Shown piece after piece: positions 51,104-59,671 of a stretch of DNA of 64,000 nucleotides. The notes beneath the pieces are model-generated. The model was not told the origin of the DNA and searched no databases. It saw nothing but the letters and a program-made list of their open reading frames with translations. The translations under genes and the position numbers were made by a program. Each line of letters starts with the position of its first letter. The first letter of the stretch is position 1. This stretch comes from JBLHZY01 sp047631555 (GTDB taxonomy: Bacteria > Pseudomonadota > Alphaproteobacteria > Rhodobacterales > Rhodobacteraceae). The stretch is taken from the NCBI GenBank assembly GCA_047631555.1, contig JBLHZY010000002.1, positions 496,001 to 560,000 of the forward strand. Reading direction: 5' to 3'.

Positions 51104-52222
51104 ATGGCAAAAACCGGCGTAATGATCTGCGGGCATGGCTCGCGCAGCCAAGCGGCGGTTGATGAATTTGCTGTGTTGGCGCAGAAATTGCCCGCGCTTT
51201 TGCCGAGCGATTGGATGGTCGATTATGGCTATCTCGAGTTTGCCAATCCGGTGATCCGCGACGGGCTAGACCGGCTGCGGGATGCGGGCTGCGATCGGAT
51301 TTTGGCCGTTCCGGGGATGCTTTTGGCGGCGATGCATTCCAAGAATGATATCCCAACGGTGCTTAATACTTATGCCGCCAAGAACGGCATCGAAGTGCGT
51401 TATGGGCGCGAGCTTGGGGTCGATCCCAAGATGATTGCGGCGGCCGGTGCGCGCATTCAAGCGGCGGTTGATGCGGCCAATGCAGAGCACGGGGACGTGC
51501 CTTTGGAAGAGACATGCCTTGTTGTGATCGGGCGTGGCGCGTCTGATCCGGATGCCAACGGCAACGTCGCCAAAATTGCGCGGATGCTGCATGAGGGGCT
51601 TGGTTTTGGCTGGTGTGAAGTGGGTTATTCCGGGGTTACTTTTCCCCTGGTTGAGCCATGTTTGGCCCATGCGGCAAAGCTCGGATATAAGCGCATCGTC
51701 GTTTTCCCGTATTTCCTTTTTACCGGCATTTTGATTGATCGTATTTATGGTTTCACCGATCAGGTGGCGGCTGCCAATCCCGGCATACAATTCATCAAAG
51801 CGGGTTATCTTGGCGATCACGATCAAGTTCTGGCGACTTTCGCTGAGCGGATCACAGAGCAGGTCGGAGAGATCCCCCCGCCCAATTGTGCGATGTGCAA
51901 ATACCGCACCCAAGTACTTGGTTTTGAAGCCGAAGTTGGCGCCGTGCAGGAAAGCCATCATCACCATGTTGAAGGGCAAGGCGCCTCTGCCCCCGGCTCG
52001 AATGTCGAAGATTGCGCGCTTTGCGAGAGCTTTTGCACCGGCGAATGCCGCCTTGAAATGGGTGATCACCATCACGATCACAGCCACGATCACGGCCATT
52101 CCCATAGCCACGGCGACAATCACGGGCACAGCCATTCGCATGATCATTCCCATGATCACGCGCATCCAGAATACCCTCATGCCAAACATCCCCATGGCCC
52201 CGAAAGCGCGCGCAAGAAATGA
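51104..52222 (+). CDS. cbiX: Sirohydrochlorin chelatase CbiX, long form with Fe-S and His-rich tail
   Basis: A 372-residue protein. Two CbiX half domains (VMICGHGSRSQAAVDEFAVL at the start; LVVIGRGASDPDANGNVAKI in the second) give the usual duplicated chelatase fold with its active-site His. Cys motifs NCAMCKY (near residue 265) and CALCESFCTGEC (near 305) resemble the Fe-S site of Bacillus megaterium CbiX. The C-terminus is strongly His/Asp-rich (about residues 320-368). It inserts cobalt early, into sirohydrochlorin. AGGAGG precedes it inside the previous gene. Confidence 0.94.
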   Translation: MAKTGVMICGHGSRSQAAVDEFAVLAQKLPALLPSDWMVDYGYLEFANPVIRDGLDRLRDAGCDRILAVPGMLLAAMHSKNDIPTVLNTYAAKNGIEVRYGRELGVDPKMIAAAGARIQAAVDAANAEHGDVPLEETCLVVIGRGASDPDANGNVAKIARMLHEGLGFGWCEVGYSGVTFPLVEPCLAHAAKLGYKRIVVFPYFLFTGILIDRIYGFTDQVAAANPGIQFIKAGYLGDHDQVLATFAERITEQVGEIPPPNCAMCKYRTQVLGFEAEVGAVQESHHHHVEGQGASAPGSNVEDCALCESFCTGECRLEMGDHHHDHSHDHGHSHSHGDNHGHSHSHDHSHDHAHPEYPHAKHPHGPESARKK

Positions 52223-52309
52223 TCGTATTAGGCGGGCGCGTGGTTGAGTTATTGGCTTCGAGCCGAACCGCGCGTCACACCATTTTTGCCCCATCAGCAA
52301 GGCTCCAAT

Positions 52310-52948
52310 ATGCGCCCCTATGAGAAAAATCCCGCCGCGATCTATGCGCAAAGCTTTGCCACCGTGCGTAAAGAGGCCCGCCTTGAACGGTTCCCCAACG
52401 GGCTTGATGCGCTGGCGATCCGGTTGATCCATGCTTGCGGGATGGTGGATGTTGCGGATCGGCTGGCGTTTAGCCCTGATGCTTATATCGCTGGTCACGC
52501 GGCCTTGATGCGCGGCGCGCCTGTTTTGTGCGATTGCGAAATGGTCGGCGCTGGGATTATCCGGCGCTATCTGCCTGCGCAAAACGAGGTGATCATCACG
52601 CTCAATAATGATGAGACGCCCGCGCGCGCAGCCGAAATTGGCAACACCCGCTCGGCGGCGGCTGTTGAGGCTTGGCTGCCTCATCTTGAGGGCGCGGTCG
52701 TGGCCATCGGCAATGCGCCAACGGCTCTGTTTCATCTGCTTGAACTGCTCGATCAAGGCGCGCCCAAACCAGCCGTCATCCTTGGGTTTCCGGTCGGATT
52801 TGTTGGCGCTGCGGAAAGCAAAGCCGAGCTGGCGCGCGATCCTAGGGGGTGCGAATTCGTTGCCCTTCGTGGGCGGCGCGGCGGCTCTGCAATAGCCTCT
52901 GCGGCGGTGAATGCTTTGGCGGCGGGCCTGCCGGAGATCGCGAAATGA
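52310..52948 (+). CDS. cobH: Precorrin-8X methylmutase
   Basis: A 212-residue enzyme that shifts the C11 methyl group to C12, giving hydrogenobyrinic acid. Family features are YEKNPAAIYAQSFATVRKEA (the catalytic His region is RLIHACGMVDVADRLAF), VLCDCEMVGAGI and GFPVGFVGAAESKAEL. The start at 52310 fits the family. It overlaps cobL as ATGA. An 87-base gap separates it from cbiX. Confidence 0.96.
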   Translation: MRPYEKNPAAIYAQSFATVRKEARLERFPNGLDALAIRLIHACGMVDVADRLAFSPDAYIAGHAALMRGAPVLCDCEMVGAGIIRRYLPAQNEVIITLNNDETPARAAEIGNTRSAAAVEAWLPHLEGAVVAIGNAPTALFHLLELLDQGAPKPAVILGFPVGFVGAAESKAELARDPRGCEFVALRGRRGGSAIASAAVNALAAGLPEIAK

Positions 52949-54159
52949 GCGCGGATTTGGGCCAGCCTTGGCTGCATATTATCGGCATCGGTGAAGAGGG
53001 CGTTGCAGGGCTTTTGCCTGCTACACGCGCGGTTTTGAATGCGGCAGAAGTGATCATCGGCGGAGATCGGCACCATCAGCTTGCACCGGAATTTGCCGGC
53101 GAGCGGATCGCATGGCCCTCGCCGTTTGATGCGCTGATCACGACGTTGCAAGGGCTGTGCGGGCGGCGGGTTGTTGTTCTGGCGACAGGCGATCCGCTTT
53201 GGTTTTCTGTGGGCGCGCGCATTGGGCGCTCCATCGCGCCAGCTGAGATAACCTATCATCCGCAGCTTTCCGCCTTTCAATTGGCCGCCGCGCGAATGGG
53301 CTGGTCGATGGCGGATGTGGAGCAACTTACGGTGCATGGGCGCCCGGTTGAAACGATGATTGCCTTCATCCAACCGGACCAAAAATTGCTGATCCTCACA
53401 ACGGGCGCAGAGACTCCGGCCCAGATCGCCGCCTTTCTTGCAGCGCGCGGTTTTGGCGCTTCGAAAATCACCGTTCTTGCAAATATGGGCGGCGATAAAG
53501 AGGCGCGTTTTGAAGGGGTTGCGGGTACTTGGAACGAAGTTGTTCCGCCGTTTAATACTATGGCGGTTGAGTGTATCGCCGCGCCGGATGCCGCCCTTTT
53601 GCCGCGTGTTCCGGGCCTATCGGATGATCTGTTCCAATCAGACGGCACGATGACAAAACGCGAAGTACGGGCCGCCACTTTGGCCAAACTGATGCCAATG
53701 CGCGGCGCGCTTTTGTGGGATGTTGGGGCGGGGTCGGGATCGGTCGGGATCGAGTGGATGCGCGCGGCGCGCTATGCCCGCGCCATCGGAATTGAGCCGC
53801 GCGCAGATCGCCGTGCCATGGCCGGAGCCAACGCATTGGCGCTGGGTACGCCGCGCCTTGAGATCATTGAGGGCCGCGCGCCGGAGGCATTCGCTGGCCT
53901 GCCCGCGCCGGACGCAATTTTCATCGGCGGAGGCATGGATAGCGCCGTTTTTGAGGCGGCTTTTGCGGCGCTCAAGCCTTTGGGGCGTTTGGTGGCCAAT
54001 GCGGTCACACTTGAGAGCGAAGCCCAGCTTATCGCGCTGCACAAAGCCCACGGTGGCGATCTGGCGAAAATCTCTGTGATGCGCGCCGAACCTGTTGGGC
54101 GGCTCACAGGATGGCGCCCCTCGATGCCGGTAACGCAGTGGAGCATGATCAAGCGATGA
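52945..54159 (+). CDS. cobL: Precorrin-6Y C5,15-methyltransferase (decarboxylating)
   Basis: A 404-residue fusion of CbiE and CbiT domains. The N-terminal CbiE part (about 1-205) starts LHIIGIGEEGVAGLLPATRA. The C-terminal CbiT part begins at MTKREVRAATLAKLMP and has SAM motif LLWDVGAGSGSVGIEWMRAA. Methylates C5 and C15 and removes the C12 acetate carboxyl. It overlaps cobH and cobI by four bases at each end. Confidence 0.96.
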   Translation: MSADLGQPWLHIIGIGEEGVAGLLPATRAVLNAAEVIIGGDRHHQLAPEFAGERIAWPSPFDALITTLQGLCGRRVVVLATGDPLWFSVGARIGRSIAPAEITYHPQLSAFQLAAARMGWSMADVEQLTVHGRPVETMIAFIQPDQKLLILTTGAETPAQIAAFLAARGFGASKITVLANMGGDKEARFEGVAGTWNEVVPPFNTMAVECIAAPDAALLPRVPGLSDDLFQSDGTMTKREVRAATLAKLMPMRGALLWDVGAGSGSVGIEWMRAARYARAIGIEPRADRRAMAGANALALGTPRLEIIEGRAPEAFAGLPAPDAIFIGGGMDSAVFEAAFAALKPLGRLVANAVTLESEAQLIALHKAHGGDLAKISVMRAEPVGRLTGWRPSMPVTQWSMIKR

Positions 54160-54851
54160 GCGGCACTTTATATGGCGTGGGGCTTGGCCCGGGCGACCCA
54201 GACTTGATGACCTTGAAGGCGGCGCGCTTGATCGCTGCGGCGAAGGTGATTGCCTATCCAACCCTTGCGGGCGCCGAGAGCTTTGCGCGCCAGATAGCTG
54301 CCGAATTCATCGCGCCGGACGCGCAAGAAATCGCCATGGATGTGCCGATGGTGGTTGAGCGCGGACCTGCGCGCGCGGCCTATGATAAGGGCGCGGATGA
54401 GATCGCAAAGGCGCTTGAAGCCGGGCAAGACGTTGTGTGCTTATGTGAGGGAGATCCGTTCTTTTACGGCTCATTTATGTATTTATTTGATCGACTGGCT
54501 GGCCGCTTTGCTGTTGAGGTTGTGCCTGGGGTCTCCTCGATTACGGCCTGTGCGGCAGCCGCGCATTTGCCGCTTGTTTCGCGCAACGAGGTTCTTACCG
54601 TTTTGGCAGGGCCTTTGCCCGAGGCTGATTTGGCCGCCGGATTGGCGCAGGCCGATGCTGTTGCGATCATGAAAGTTGGTCGCCACCTACCGAAAATTCG
54701 CCGGGTGATCGAGGCCGCAGGGCTGACCGATCGCGCGACCTATGTTGAGCGCGGCACACTCAAAGCGCAGATTGTTCTGCCGCTCAAAGATGTGCCTCTA
54801 ACCGCCCCCTATTTCTCGATGATCCTGATCCGAAAAGAGACAGCCCTATGA
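54156..54851 (+). CDS. cobI: Precorrin-2 C20-methyltransferase
   Basis: A 231-residue class III SAM methyltransferase. N-terminal GVGLGPGDPDLMTLKAARLI is the family motif, then VCLCEGDPFFYGSFMYLFDR and VVPGVSSITACAAAAHLPLV. Makes precorrin-3A. In the anaerobic route the cobalt form (CbiL) is the analogue, and the CbiX gene upstream leaves open whether this enzyme uses metal-free or cobalt-loaded precorrin-2. Overlaps both neighbours as ATGA. Confidence 0.95.
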   Translation: MSGTLYGVGLGPGDPDLMTLKAARLIAAAKVIAYPTLAGAESFARQIAAEFIAPDAQEIAMDVPMVVERGPARAAYDKGADEIAKALEAGQDVVCLCEGDPFFYGSFMYLFDRLAGRFAVEVVPGVSSITACAAAAHLPLVSRNEVLTVLAGPLPEADLAAGLAQADAVAIMKVGRHLPKIRRVIEAAGLTDRATYVERGTLKAQIVLPLKDVPLTAPYFSMILIRKETAL

Positions 54852-56647
54852 ATGATCCCGTTATCCTTTGCCTCAATGCTTCCGGCGAGGCGACCGCCGC
54901 GCGCATTGCCGCCCTTATCGGCGCGAAAGTGCATGGCCGCGAGGGGCGCGTTGGCAAGGCGGATGCTTATTTCCCCAACGCTTTGGATCATGCGCGCGAT
55001 TTGTTTGCCGCAGGGGTTCCGATTATCGGGGTCTGTGCGAGCGGGATTTTGATCCGCGCGGTTGCGCCTTTGCTGGCGGATAAACGGGCAGAGCCGCCGG
55101 TTCTTTCCGTTTCGGACGACGGCGAGGTTGTTATTCCGCTGCTTGGTGGGCATCGCGGCGCGAACCGTTTGGCGCGCGAAATTGCCGATGGTTTGGGTTC
55201 GAAGGCTGCGATCACGACGGCGGGCGATTTGGCGATTGGGGCCGCGCTTGATGTGCCGCCTTTGGGCTATCGTTTGGCCAACCCTGAGGACGCGAAAGAG
55301 GCGATGGCCGCGCTTCTTTCTGGCGCGGGCGTTGGGATTGAGGGCGACAACATATTTGATATTCCGGATCAGAATGGCGCGGTAAAGCTGTGTGTAACGG
55401 ATAAACCCGTTGCCGGGAGCGGCTCGAAACTTGTGTATCACCCGCAGCAATATGTGCTTGGGGTCGGCTGTGCGCGCGGCGCAGATGCGGGCGAGCTTTG
55501 GGCGCTTGTTGAGGGCGAATTGGCGCGTGCGGGGATTGCCGCTGGCGCAATTGCCGCCGTGGCGACGCTTGATTTGAAAGCGGATGAGCCTGCGATGAAT
55601 TCGCTGGCGGCACGGCTTGGGGTTCCTTTGCGGGTGTTTACGGCCGTAGAGCTTGAAGCGGAGGCGGCGCGTTTGGCCAATCCATCGGATGTGGTGTTTG
55701 CCGGAGTTGGCTGTCACGGGGTGAGCGAAGGGGCGGCTTTGGCTTGCGCTGGGGCGGACGCGACGTTGGCGCTTGAGAAGGCCAAGACGGCCAACTGCAC
55801 CTGTGCATTGGCGAAAGCGGATGCGCCGATAACCGAGTTGCGGGGCCGCGCGCGCGGGCGTTTGACTGTGCTTGGGATTGGGCCAGGGCAGGCGGCTTGG
55901 CGGACCCCGGAAGTATCGCAATTTGTTGCTCAGGCGGATGAATTGGTTGGTTATGGGTTGTATATTGATCTTCTCGGGCCGCTTGCGCATGGCAAGACGC
56001 GTTCTGATTTCCCGCTTGGTGGGGAAGAGGATCGCTGCCGTTATGCGCTTGAGCGGGCGGGCGAGGGGCATAATGTTGCGCTGATTTGTTCGGGGGATGC
56101 GGGCATTTATGCGATGGGGGCTTTGGTTTTTGAGCTTCTGGATCGCGGGCCAGAGGCGCAGGGGGTAACGGATGCGGCGCGCCGGGTTGAGGTTATTTGT
56201 TCGCCGGGTGTTTCGGCGCTTCAGGGGGCGGCGGCGCGGGCCGGGGCGCCACTGGGCCATGATTTCTGCGCGATTTCCCTGAGTGATTTGCTGACACCGC
56301 GGACGGATATTTTGCGCCGTTTGAAGGCGGCAGCTGAGGGCGATTTTGTCATCGCGTTTTACAATCCGGTCTCCAAAACACGGCGCACGCTTTTGGCTGA
56401 AGCGCGGGACATTCTGCTGGAGCATCGCCCGGCCGATACGCCTGTGATGCTCGCGAGCTCTTTGGGGCGTCCGGAAGAGCATGTGCGTTATCGTCGTTTG
56501 GCGGATTTGCAGGTTGATGAGGTCGATATGTTGACGGTCGTTTTGATCGGCTCGTCGAACTCGAAATTGGCGGCTTTGGGCGAGGGGCCGCGGATGTATA
56601 CGCCGCGGGGCTATGCACGCAAGATTGACGGGGATTTGGCGGGATGA
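54848..56647 (+). CDS. cobJ: CbiG-CobJ fusion: cobalamin biosynthesis CbiG domain plus precorrin-3B C17-methyltransferase
   Basis: A 599-residue fusion. Residues about 1-205 are CbiG N-terminal/middle (VPIIGVCASGILIRAVAPLL, GEVVIPLLGGHRGANRLARE); about 205-330 are the CbiG C-terminal/CobE domain (LGVGCARGADAGELWALVEG). From about 337 it is CobJ: VLGIGPGQAAWRTPEVSQFV, CSGDAGIYAMGALVFELLDR and AFYNPVSKTRRTLL. CobJ contracts the ring by methylating C17. CbiG opens the cobalt-precorrin-5A lactone in the anaerobic route, so its presence in an aerobic-type operon is notable. Confidence 0.93.
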   Translation: MNDPVILCLNASGEATAARIAALIGAKVHGREGRVGKADAYFPNALDHARDLFAAGVPIIGVCASGILIRAVAPLLADKRAEPPVLSVSDDGEVVIPLLGGHRGANRLAREIADGLGSKAAITTAGDLAIGAALDVPPLGYRLANPEDAKEAMAALLSGAGVGIEGDNIFDIPDQNGAVKLCVTDKPVAGSGSKLVYHPQQYVLGVGCARGADAGELWALVEGELARAGIAAGAIAAVATLDLKADEPAMNSLAARLGVPLRVFTAVELEAEAARLANPSDVVFAGVGCHGVSEGAALACAGADATLALEKAKTANCTCALAKADAPITELRGRARGRLTVLGIGPGQAAWRTPEVSQFVAQADELVGYGLYIDLLGPLAHGKTRSDFPLGGEEDRCRYALERAGEGHNVALICSGDAGIYAMGALVFELLDRGPEAQGVTDAARRVEVICSPGVSALQGAAARAGAPLGHDFCAISLSDLLTPRTDILRRLKAAAEGDFVIAFYNPVSKTRRTLLAEARDILLEHRPADTPVMLASSLGRPEEHVRYRRLADLQVDEVDMLTVVLIGSSNSKLAALGEGPRMYTPRGYARKIDGDLAG

Positions 56648-56653
56648 ACGGCA

Positions 56654-56684
56654 GATTTGAGTATTTGAGCCAAGAAAAAATGAG
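56654..56684 (+). repeat. Dispersed intergenic repeat, degenerate copy D
   Basis: GATTTGAGTATTTGAGCCAA followed by GAAAAAATGAG. It keeps the GAGTATTT-N(3)-CCAAGAA half of the repeat but not the CCTCCGGCGGG half. It fills the gap between the cobJ fusion and cobM. Confidence 0.5.
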
Positions 56685-56702
56685 ATTGTTGGGAGCGGGC
56701 GC

Positions 56703-57473
56703 GTGAAGGTTTATTTTATTGGGGCGGGGCCGGGCGATCCGGAGCTTTTGACGCTGAAGGCGCAGCGGGTGATTGGGGAATGTCCTGTGTGCCTTTATGC
56801 GGGGTCTTTGGTGCCGTTGGAGGTTGTTGGCTGTGCGCCTGATGGTGCGCTTGTGATGGATACGGCGCCGATGACGCTTGATGATACGCATGCGCAGATT
56901 TTGGCGGCACGAGATCGCGGGGAAGATGTTGCGCGGGTGCATTCTGGCGATCCATCGCTTTATGGAGCGATTGCTGAGCAGATCCGCCGACTTCGCGCAG
57001 ACGGCATTGAATATGAGATCATTCCGGGCGTGCCAGCTTATGCAGCAGCGGCGGCGGCTTTGGGCCAAGAGCTGACCATTCCTGAAATCGCGCAGAGCAT
57101 TGTTTTGACACGGGTTTCGATGAAGAGCACCTCGATGCCTGCAGGCGAGACTTTGGAGAATTTTGCCCGCACAGGCGCGACTTTGGCGATCCATTTGGGC
57201 GTTCGAGCGCTTCGGGATATTGAGCGGGTTTTGGTGCCGCATTATGGGGCGGAATGCCCTGTTGTTGTGGCTTACCGGGTTGGCTGGCCGGATCAGATGC
57301 TGATCCGGGGCACGTTGAGTGATATTCGCGGCAAGGTTCGGGATGAGAAAATCACACGCACGGCGTTGATTCTGGTGGGGCCCGCCTTGGGCGAGGTTTC
57401 GGACTTCAAGGATTCGGCGCTTTATGATGCTGCGGTGCCGCATGTGTTGCGGCCAAGAGTAAGCGCAAAATAG
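56703..57473 (+). CDS. cobM: Precorrin-4 C11-methyltransferase
   Basis: A 256-residue class III SAM methyltransferase: VYFIGAGPGDPELLTLKAQR, RVHSGDPSLYGAIAEQIRRL, IIPGVPAYAAAAAALGQELT, and the CobM-specific SKST-like MKSTSMPAGETLENFA. Start is a GTG at 56703 behind GGGAG. It is the last gene of the operon; a 55-base gap with a repeat remnant separates it from cobJ. cobK and cobG are missing from this operon. Confidence 0.96.
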   Translation: MKVYFIGAGPGDPELLTLKAQRVIGECPVCLYAGSLVPLEVVGCAPDGALVMDTAPMTLDDTHAQILAARDRGEDVARVHSGDPSLYGAIAEQIRRLRADGIEYEIIPGVPAYAAAAAALGQELTIPEIAQSIVLTRVSMKSTSMPAGETLENFARTGATLAIHLGVRALRDIERVLVPHYGAECPVVVAYRVGWPDQMLIRGTLSDIRGKVRDEKITRTALILVGPALGEVSDFKDSALYDAAVPHVLRPRVSAK

Positions 57474-57520
57474 GCCGAGTTTCGCGCGAAAATCCCACAA
57501 AAACAGATTGTTGCAAAAGG

Positions 57521-57537
57521 TTAACTTGACGCTAACC
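57521..57537. promoter_or_regulatory. CtrA-like site, one mismatch (TTAA-N7-CTAACC)
   Basis: TTAA at 57521-57524 and CTAACC at 57532-57537, seven bases apart. It lies 40 bases before the start of the small conserved gene at 57578, the same spacing as at the lipoprotein gene. A chance match cannot be excluded. Confidence 0.35.
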
Positions 57538-57577
57538 GAAGCTGTGCCATGTTTGGGGCAGATGGAGGAGCGCTGAG

Positions 57578-57925
57578 ATGTCTGAGTATCTGCCAAAAGA
57601 AGTTCGCGAAGGTTTGGAAATGGCGCGCAAGAAGGATTTGCGCCAGAAATCGCGGCTTTGCGTGCATGTTGGCGAGGATGTTTACAAGGTTTTGCGCTTT
57701 TGGGAGACGGGTTTTTCGCTTGATGCGGAGGATGCGCCGAAATTGCGCGGGTTGGTCGATCTTTATGATGGGCCGCGCCATTTGTATCAGTGTTTGATTG
57801 TTGCGACGGATGAAGAGGGCGATCAGCGCATCTTTGAATTCAAGCGTGCGACATTGGCAATGGATCGCCCGCCGCTTGATTTTGTAAGCGAACGGGCAGA
57901 ACCGGTTGCGCTGATTGGGCGCTAG
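57578..57925 (+). CDS. Small protein of unknown function
   Basis: A 115-residue cytoplasmic protein: MSEYLPKEVREGLEMARKKD, then beta-rich RLCVHVGEDVYKVLRFWETG and LYDGPRHLYQCLIVATDEEG. It may be a PilZ-like small barrel, but the RxxxR and DxSxxG motifs of PilZ are not convincing (ARKKDLRQKSRLCVH is the nearest). GGAGG lies a short way upstream. A CtrA-like site is 40 bases upstream. Function unknown. Confidence 0.75.
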   Translation: MSEYLPKEVREGLEMARKKDLRQKSRLCVHVGEDVYKVLRFWETGFSLDAEDAPKLRGLVDLYDGPRHLYQCLIVATDEEGDQRIFEFKRATLAMDRPPLDFVSERAEPVALIGR

Positions 57926-57928
57926 CCT

Positions 57929-58342
57929 TTAGCTGGCTGGCGCGGGCATCGCGAGCGGCGTTGTTTCGCCCAAGAAATAGCGCACCGCATCTGTGTAATC
58001 AAAGGCGAGAGAGATGAGGATCGTTGTGAGGGCGACCGCGATGATCCGTTTGGGCCATACGGGCATATCGGCGCGGCGCAATTGCGCGATCAGGTAAATC
58101 GCAAGCGGCGTCCACAGGATGATATGGGGCAGGCCGAGCAATTTAACGTAGCCCATTTGATCATACATTTTGTCGACGGCAATCCCGCCGAGCACGCCTG
58201 TTATAAGGGTGAGAAACCCTGCGAGCCGACTTTGACGCCAGATCAGCAGGGCAATTGGCAAGATAAATGCGCCGAGCATCATCCAATTTAACCAGTAGCC
58301 AATCCACGCGGGGCCTTGGGCGATTGCTTCTTGGAGGGTCAT
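57929..58342 (-). CDS. Hypothetical four-helix membrane protein
   Basis: A 137-residue protein with four predicted membrane segments (about residues 16-34, 42-58, 76-90 and 104-120). Short loops such as DKMYDQMGYVKLLGLPHIIL give no family I can name. It converges on the previous small gene with a three-base gap and has its own ATG behind GGAGG. Function unknown. Confidence 0.7.
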   Translation of the reverse strand: MTLQEAIAQGPAWIGYWLNWMMLGAFILPIALLIWRQSRLAGFLTLITGVLGGIAVDKMYDQMGYVKLLGLPHIILWTPLAIYLIAQLRRADMPVWPKRIIAVALTTILISLAFDYTDAVRYFLGETTPLAMPAPAS

Positions 58343-58396
58343 AAGAACGCGTCCTTTGATCGGGGCATTTGCAACGACTATAGTTGCGGGCTTGAT

Positions 58397-59575
58397 TTAC
58401 TGCAAATCGGCGAAGGCCTTTTGGAGGCGGGTAACAGCTTCAACCACCAATGCGCGGCGGGTTGCCAGATTGAAGCGCATGAAGTTTTCGCCACCTGTGC
58501 CAAAACTATCGCCATGGCTGGCGGCGATTTTGGCGGTTTTCTCAATGCGATTGGTGAATTCTTCGCGGCTCATCCCAGTGCCGGAGAAATCGACCCATGC
58601 AAGGTAGGTTGCCTCAAGCGGGATGGATTTCAGGCCTGGAATTTTGGCGACGCCTTCATCGAATATACGTGCATTTTCAGCGAGATAAGCGATCAATGCA
58701 TCAAGCCACGCGGCCCCCTCTGGGCTATAGGCGGCTGCGATCATATGGGGGGCAAAGCCATTTGGCGAGATACCAAAGGCACCCATTTTGGCTGCAAACC
58801 TTTCCCTCAGAGCCTCGTTTGGAATGATCACGTTGCCCGCATGAACACCTGCGAGATTGAAGGTTTTTGAGGCGGCGGTCATTGTAACGAGGCGATCCTC
58901 GATCCCGTCAATCAGCGGCATAGCAATATGCTTTTGGCCGGGAAAAACCAGGTCGTGATGGATCTCATCCGAGACGATCAGCAGGTCATGTTTGCGGGCG
59001 AAGGCTGCGACGCCTTCGAGCTCTTGCCGGCTCCAGACTTGGCCGCCGGGATTGTGCGGCGAGCACAGGATCAGCATCTTTTCGCGCCCGGTAAGCTTGG
59101 CCTCATAGGCCTCGAAATCCATCGTGAAGCGCTGGCCGTCGCGAACAAGCGGAAGCTCGACAACTTCGCGATTAGCCATGCGGATCACGCGGGCAAAGGC
59201 GTGATAAACCGGGGTAAAGAGGATCACCCCATCGCCGGGGTCGGTATAGGTTTCAACGCAAAGCCCGGTGCCATTGACCAGCCCATGCGTGGTGAAAATC
59301 CAATCGGGTTGCACAGTCCAGCCATGGCGATTTTGCATCCACCAGCAGATCGCGGCGCGGTAATTCGCATCATCGCCAAAGTACCCATAGACGCCCTTTT
59401 CAACCACCGCTTCAAGCGCGCACTGCACCGCGGCAGGCGGGCGAAAATCCATGTCCGCGACCCACATTGGGATGCCCTCATCCGGCGAGACGCCAAAAAG
59501 CTTTTCCATATGGTCCCATTTCGCCGAATGGGTTCCGACGCGATTGATCACTTCGTCAAAGTCTGGGGTGCTCAT
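58397..59575 (-). CDS. MalY/PatB family PLP-dependent cystathionine beta-lyase
   Basis: A 392-residue fold-type I PLP enzyme. VWVADMDFRPPAAVQCALEA near the start and YHAFARVIRMANREVVELPL are typical of MalY/PatB; the PLP Lys is in TAASKTFNLAGVHAGNVII. It cleaves C-S bonds of cystathionine, giving homocysteine, pyruvate and ammonia. Some members act as aminotransferases. It stands alone, divergent from the def genes. Confidence 0.92.
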   Translation of the reverse strand: MSTPDFDEVINRVGTHSAKWDHMEKLFGVSPDEGIPMWVADMDFRPPAAVQCALEAVVEKGVYGYFGDDANYRAAICWWMQNRHGWTVQPDWIFTTHGLVNGTGLCVETYTDPGDGVILFTPVYHAFARVIRMANREVVELPLVRDGQRFTMDFEAYEAKLTGREKMLILCSPHNPGGQVWSRQELEGVAAFARKHDLLIVSDEIHHDLVFPGQKHIAMPLIDGIEDRLVTMTAASKTFNLAGVHAGNVIIPNEALRERFAAKMGAFGISPNGFAPHMIAAAYSPEGAAWLDALIAYLAENARIFDEGVAKIPGLKSIPLEATYLAWVDFSGTGMSREEFTNRIEKTAKIAASHGDSFGTGGENFMRFNLATRRALVVEAVTRLQKAFADLQ

Positions 59576-59671
59576 TTGGGGCTCCTATCTGCGTTTGGGC
59601 CACGCTAGCGCGAGGAAATTCGAGCGCAAGCCCCGTTGCAGAACGCGGCCCAATCGCCTACATCAGCGGCC

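Noticed and set aside
54809..56482. Very long minus-strand open frame (557 codons) opposite cobI/cobJ
   Set aside because: It is the antisense shadow of the CbiG-CobJ gene. Its product is Arg/Pro-rich without any domain, while the plus-strand product has clear motifs.
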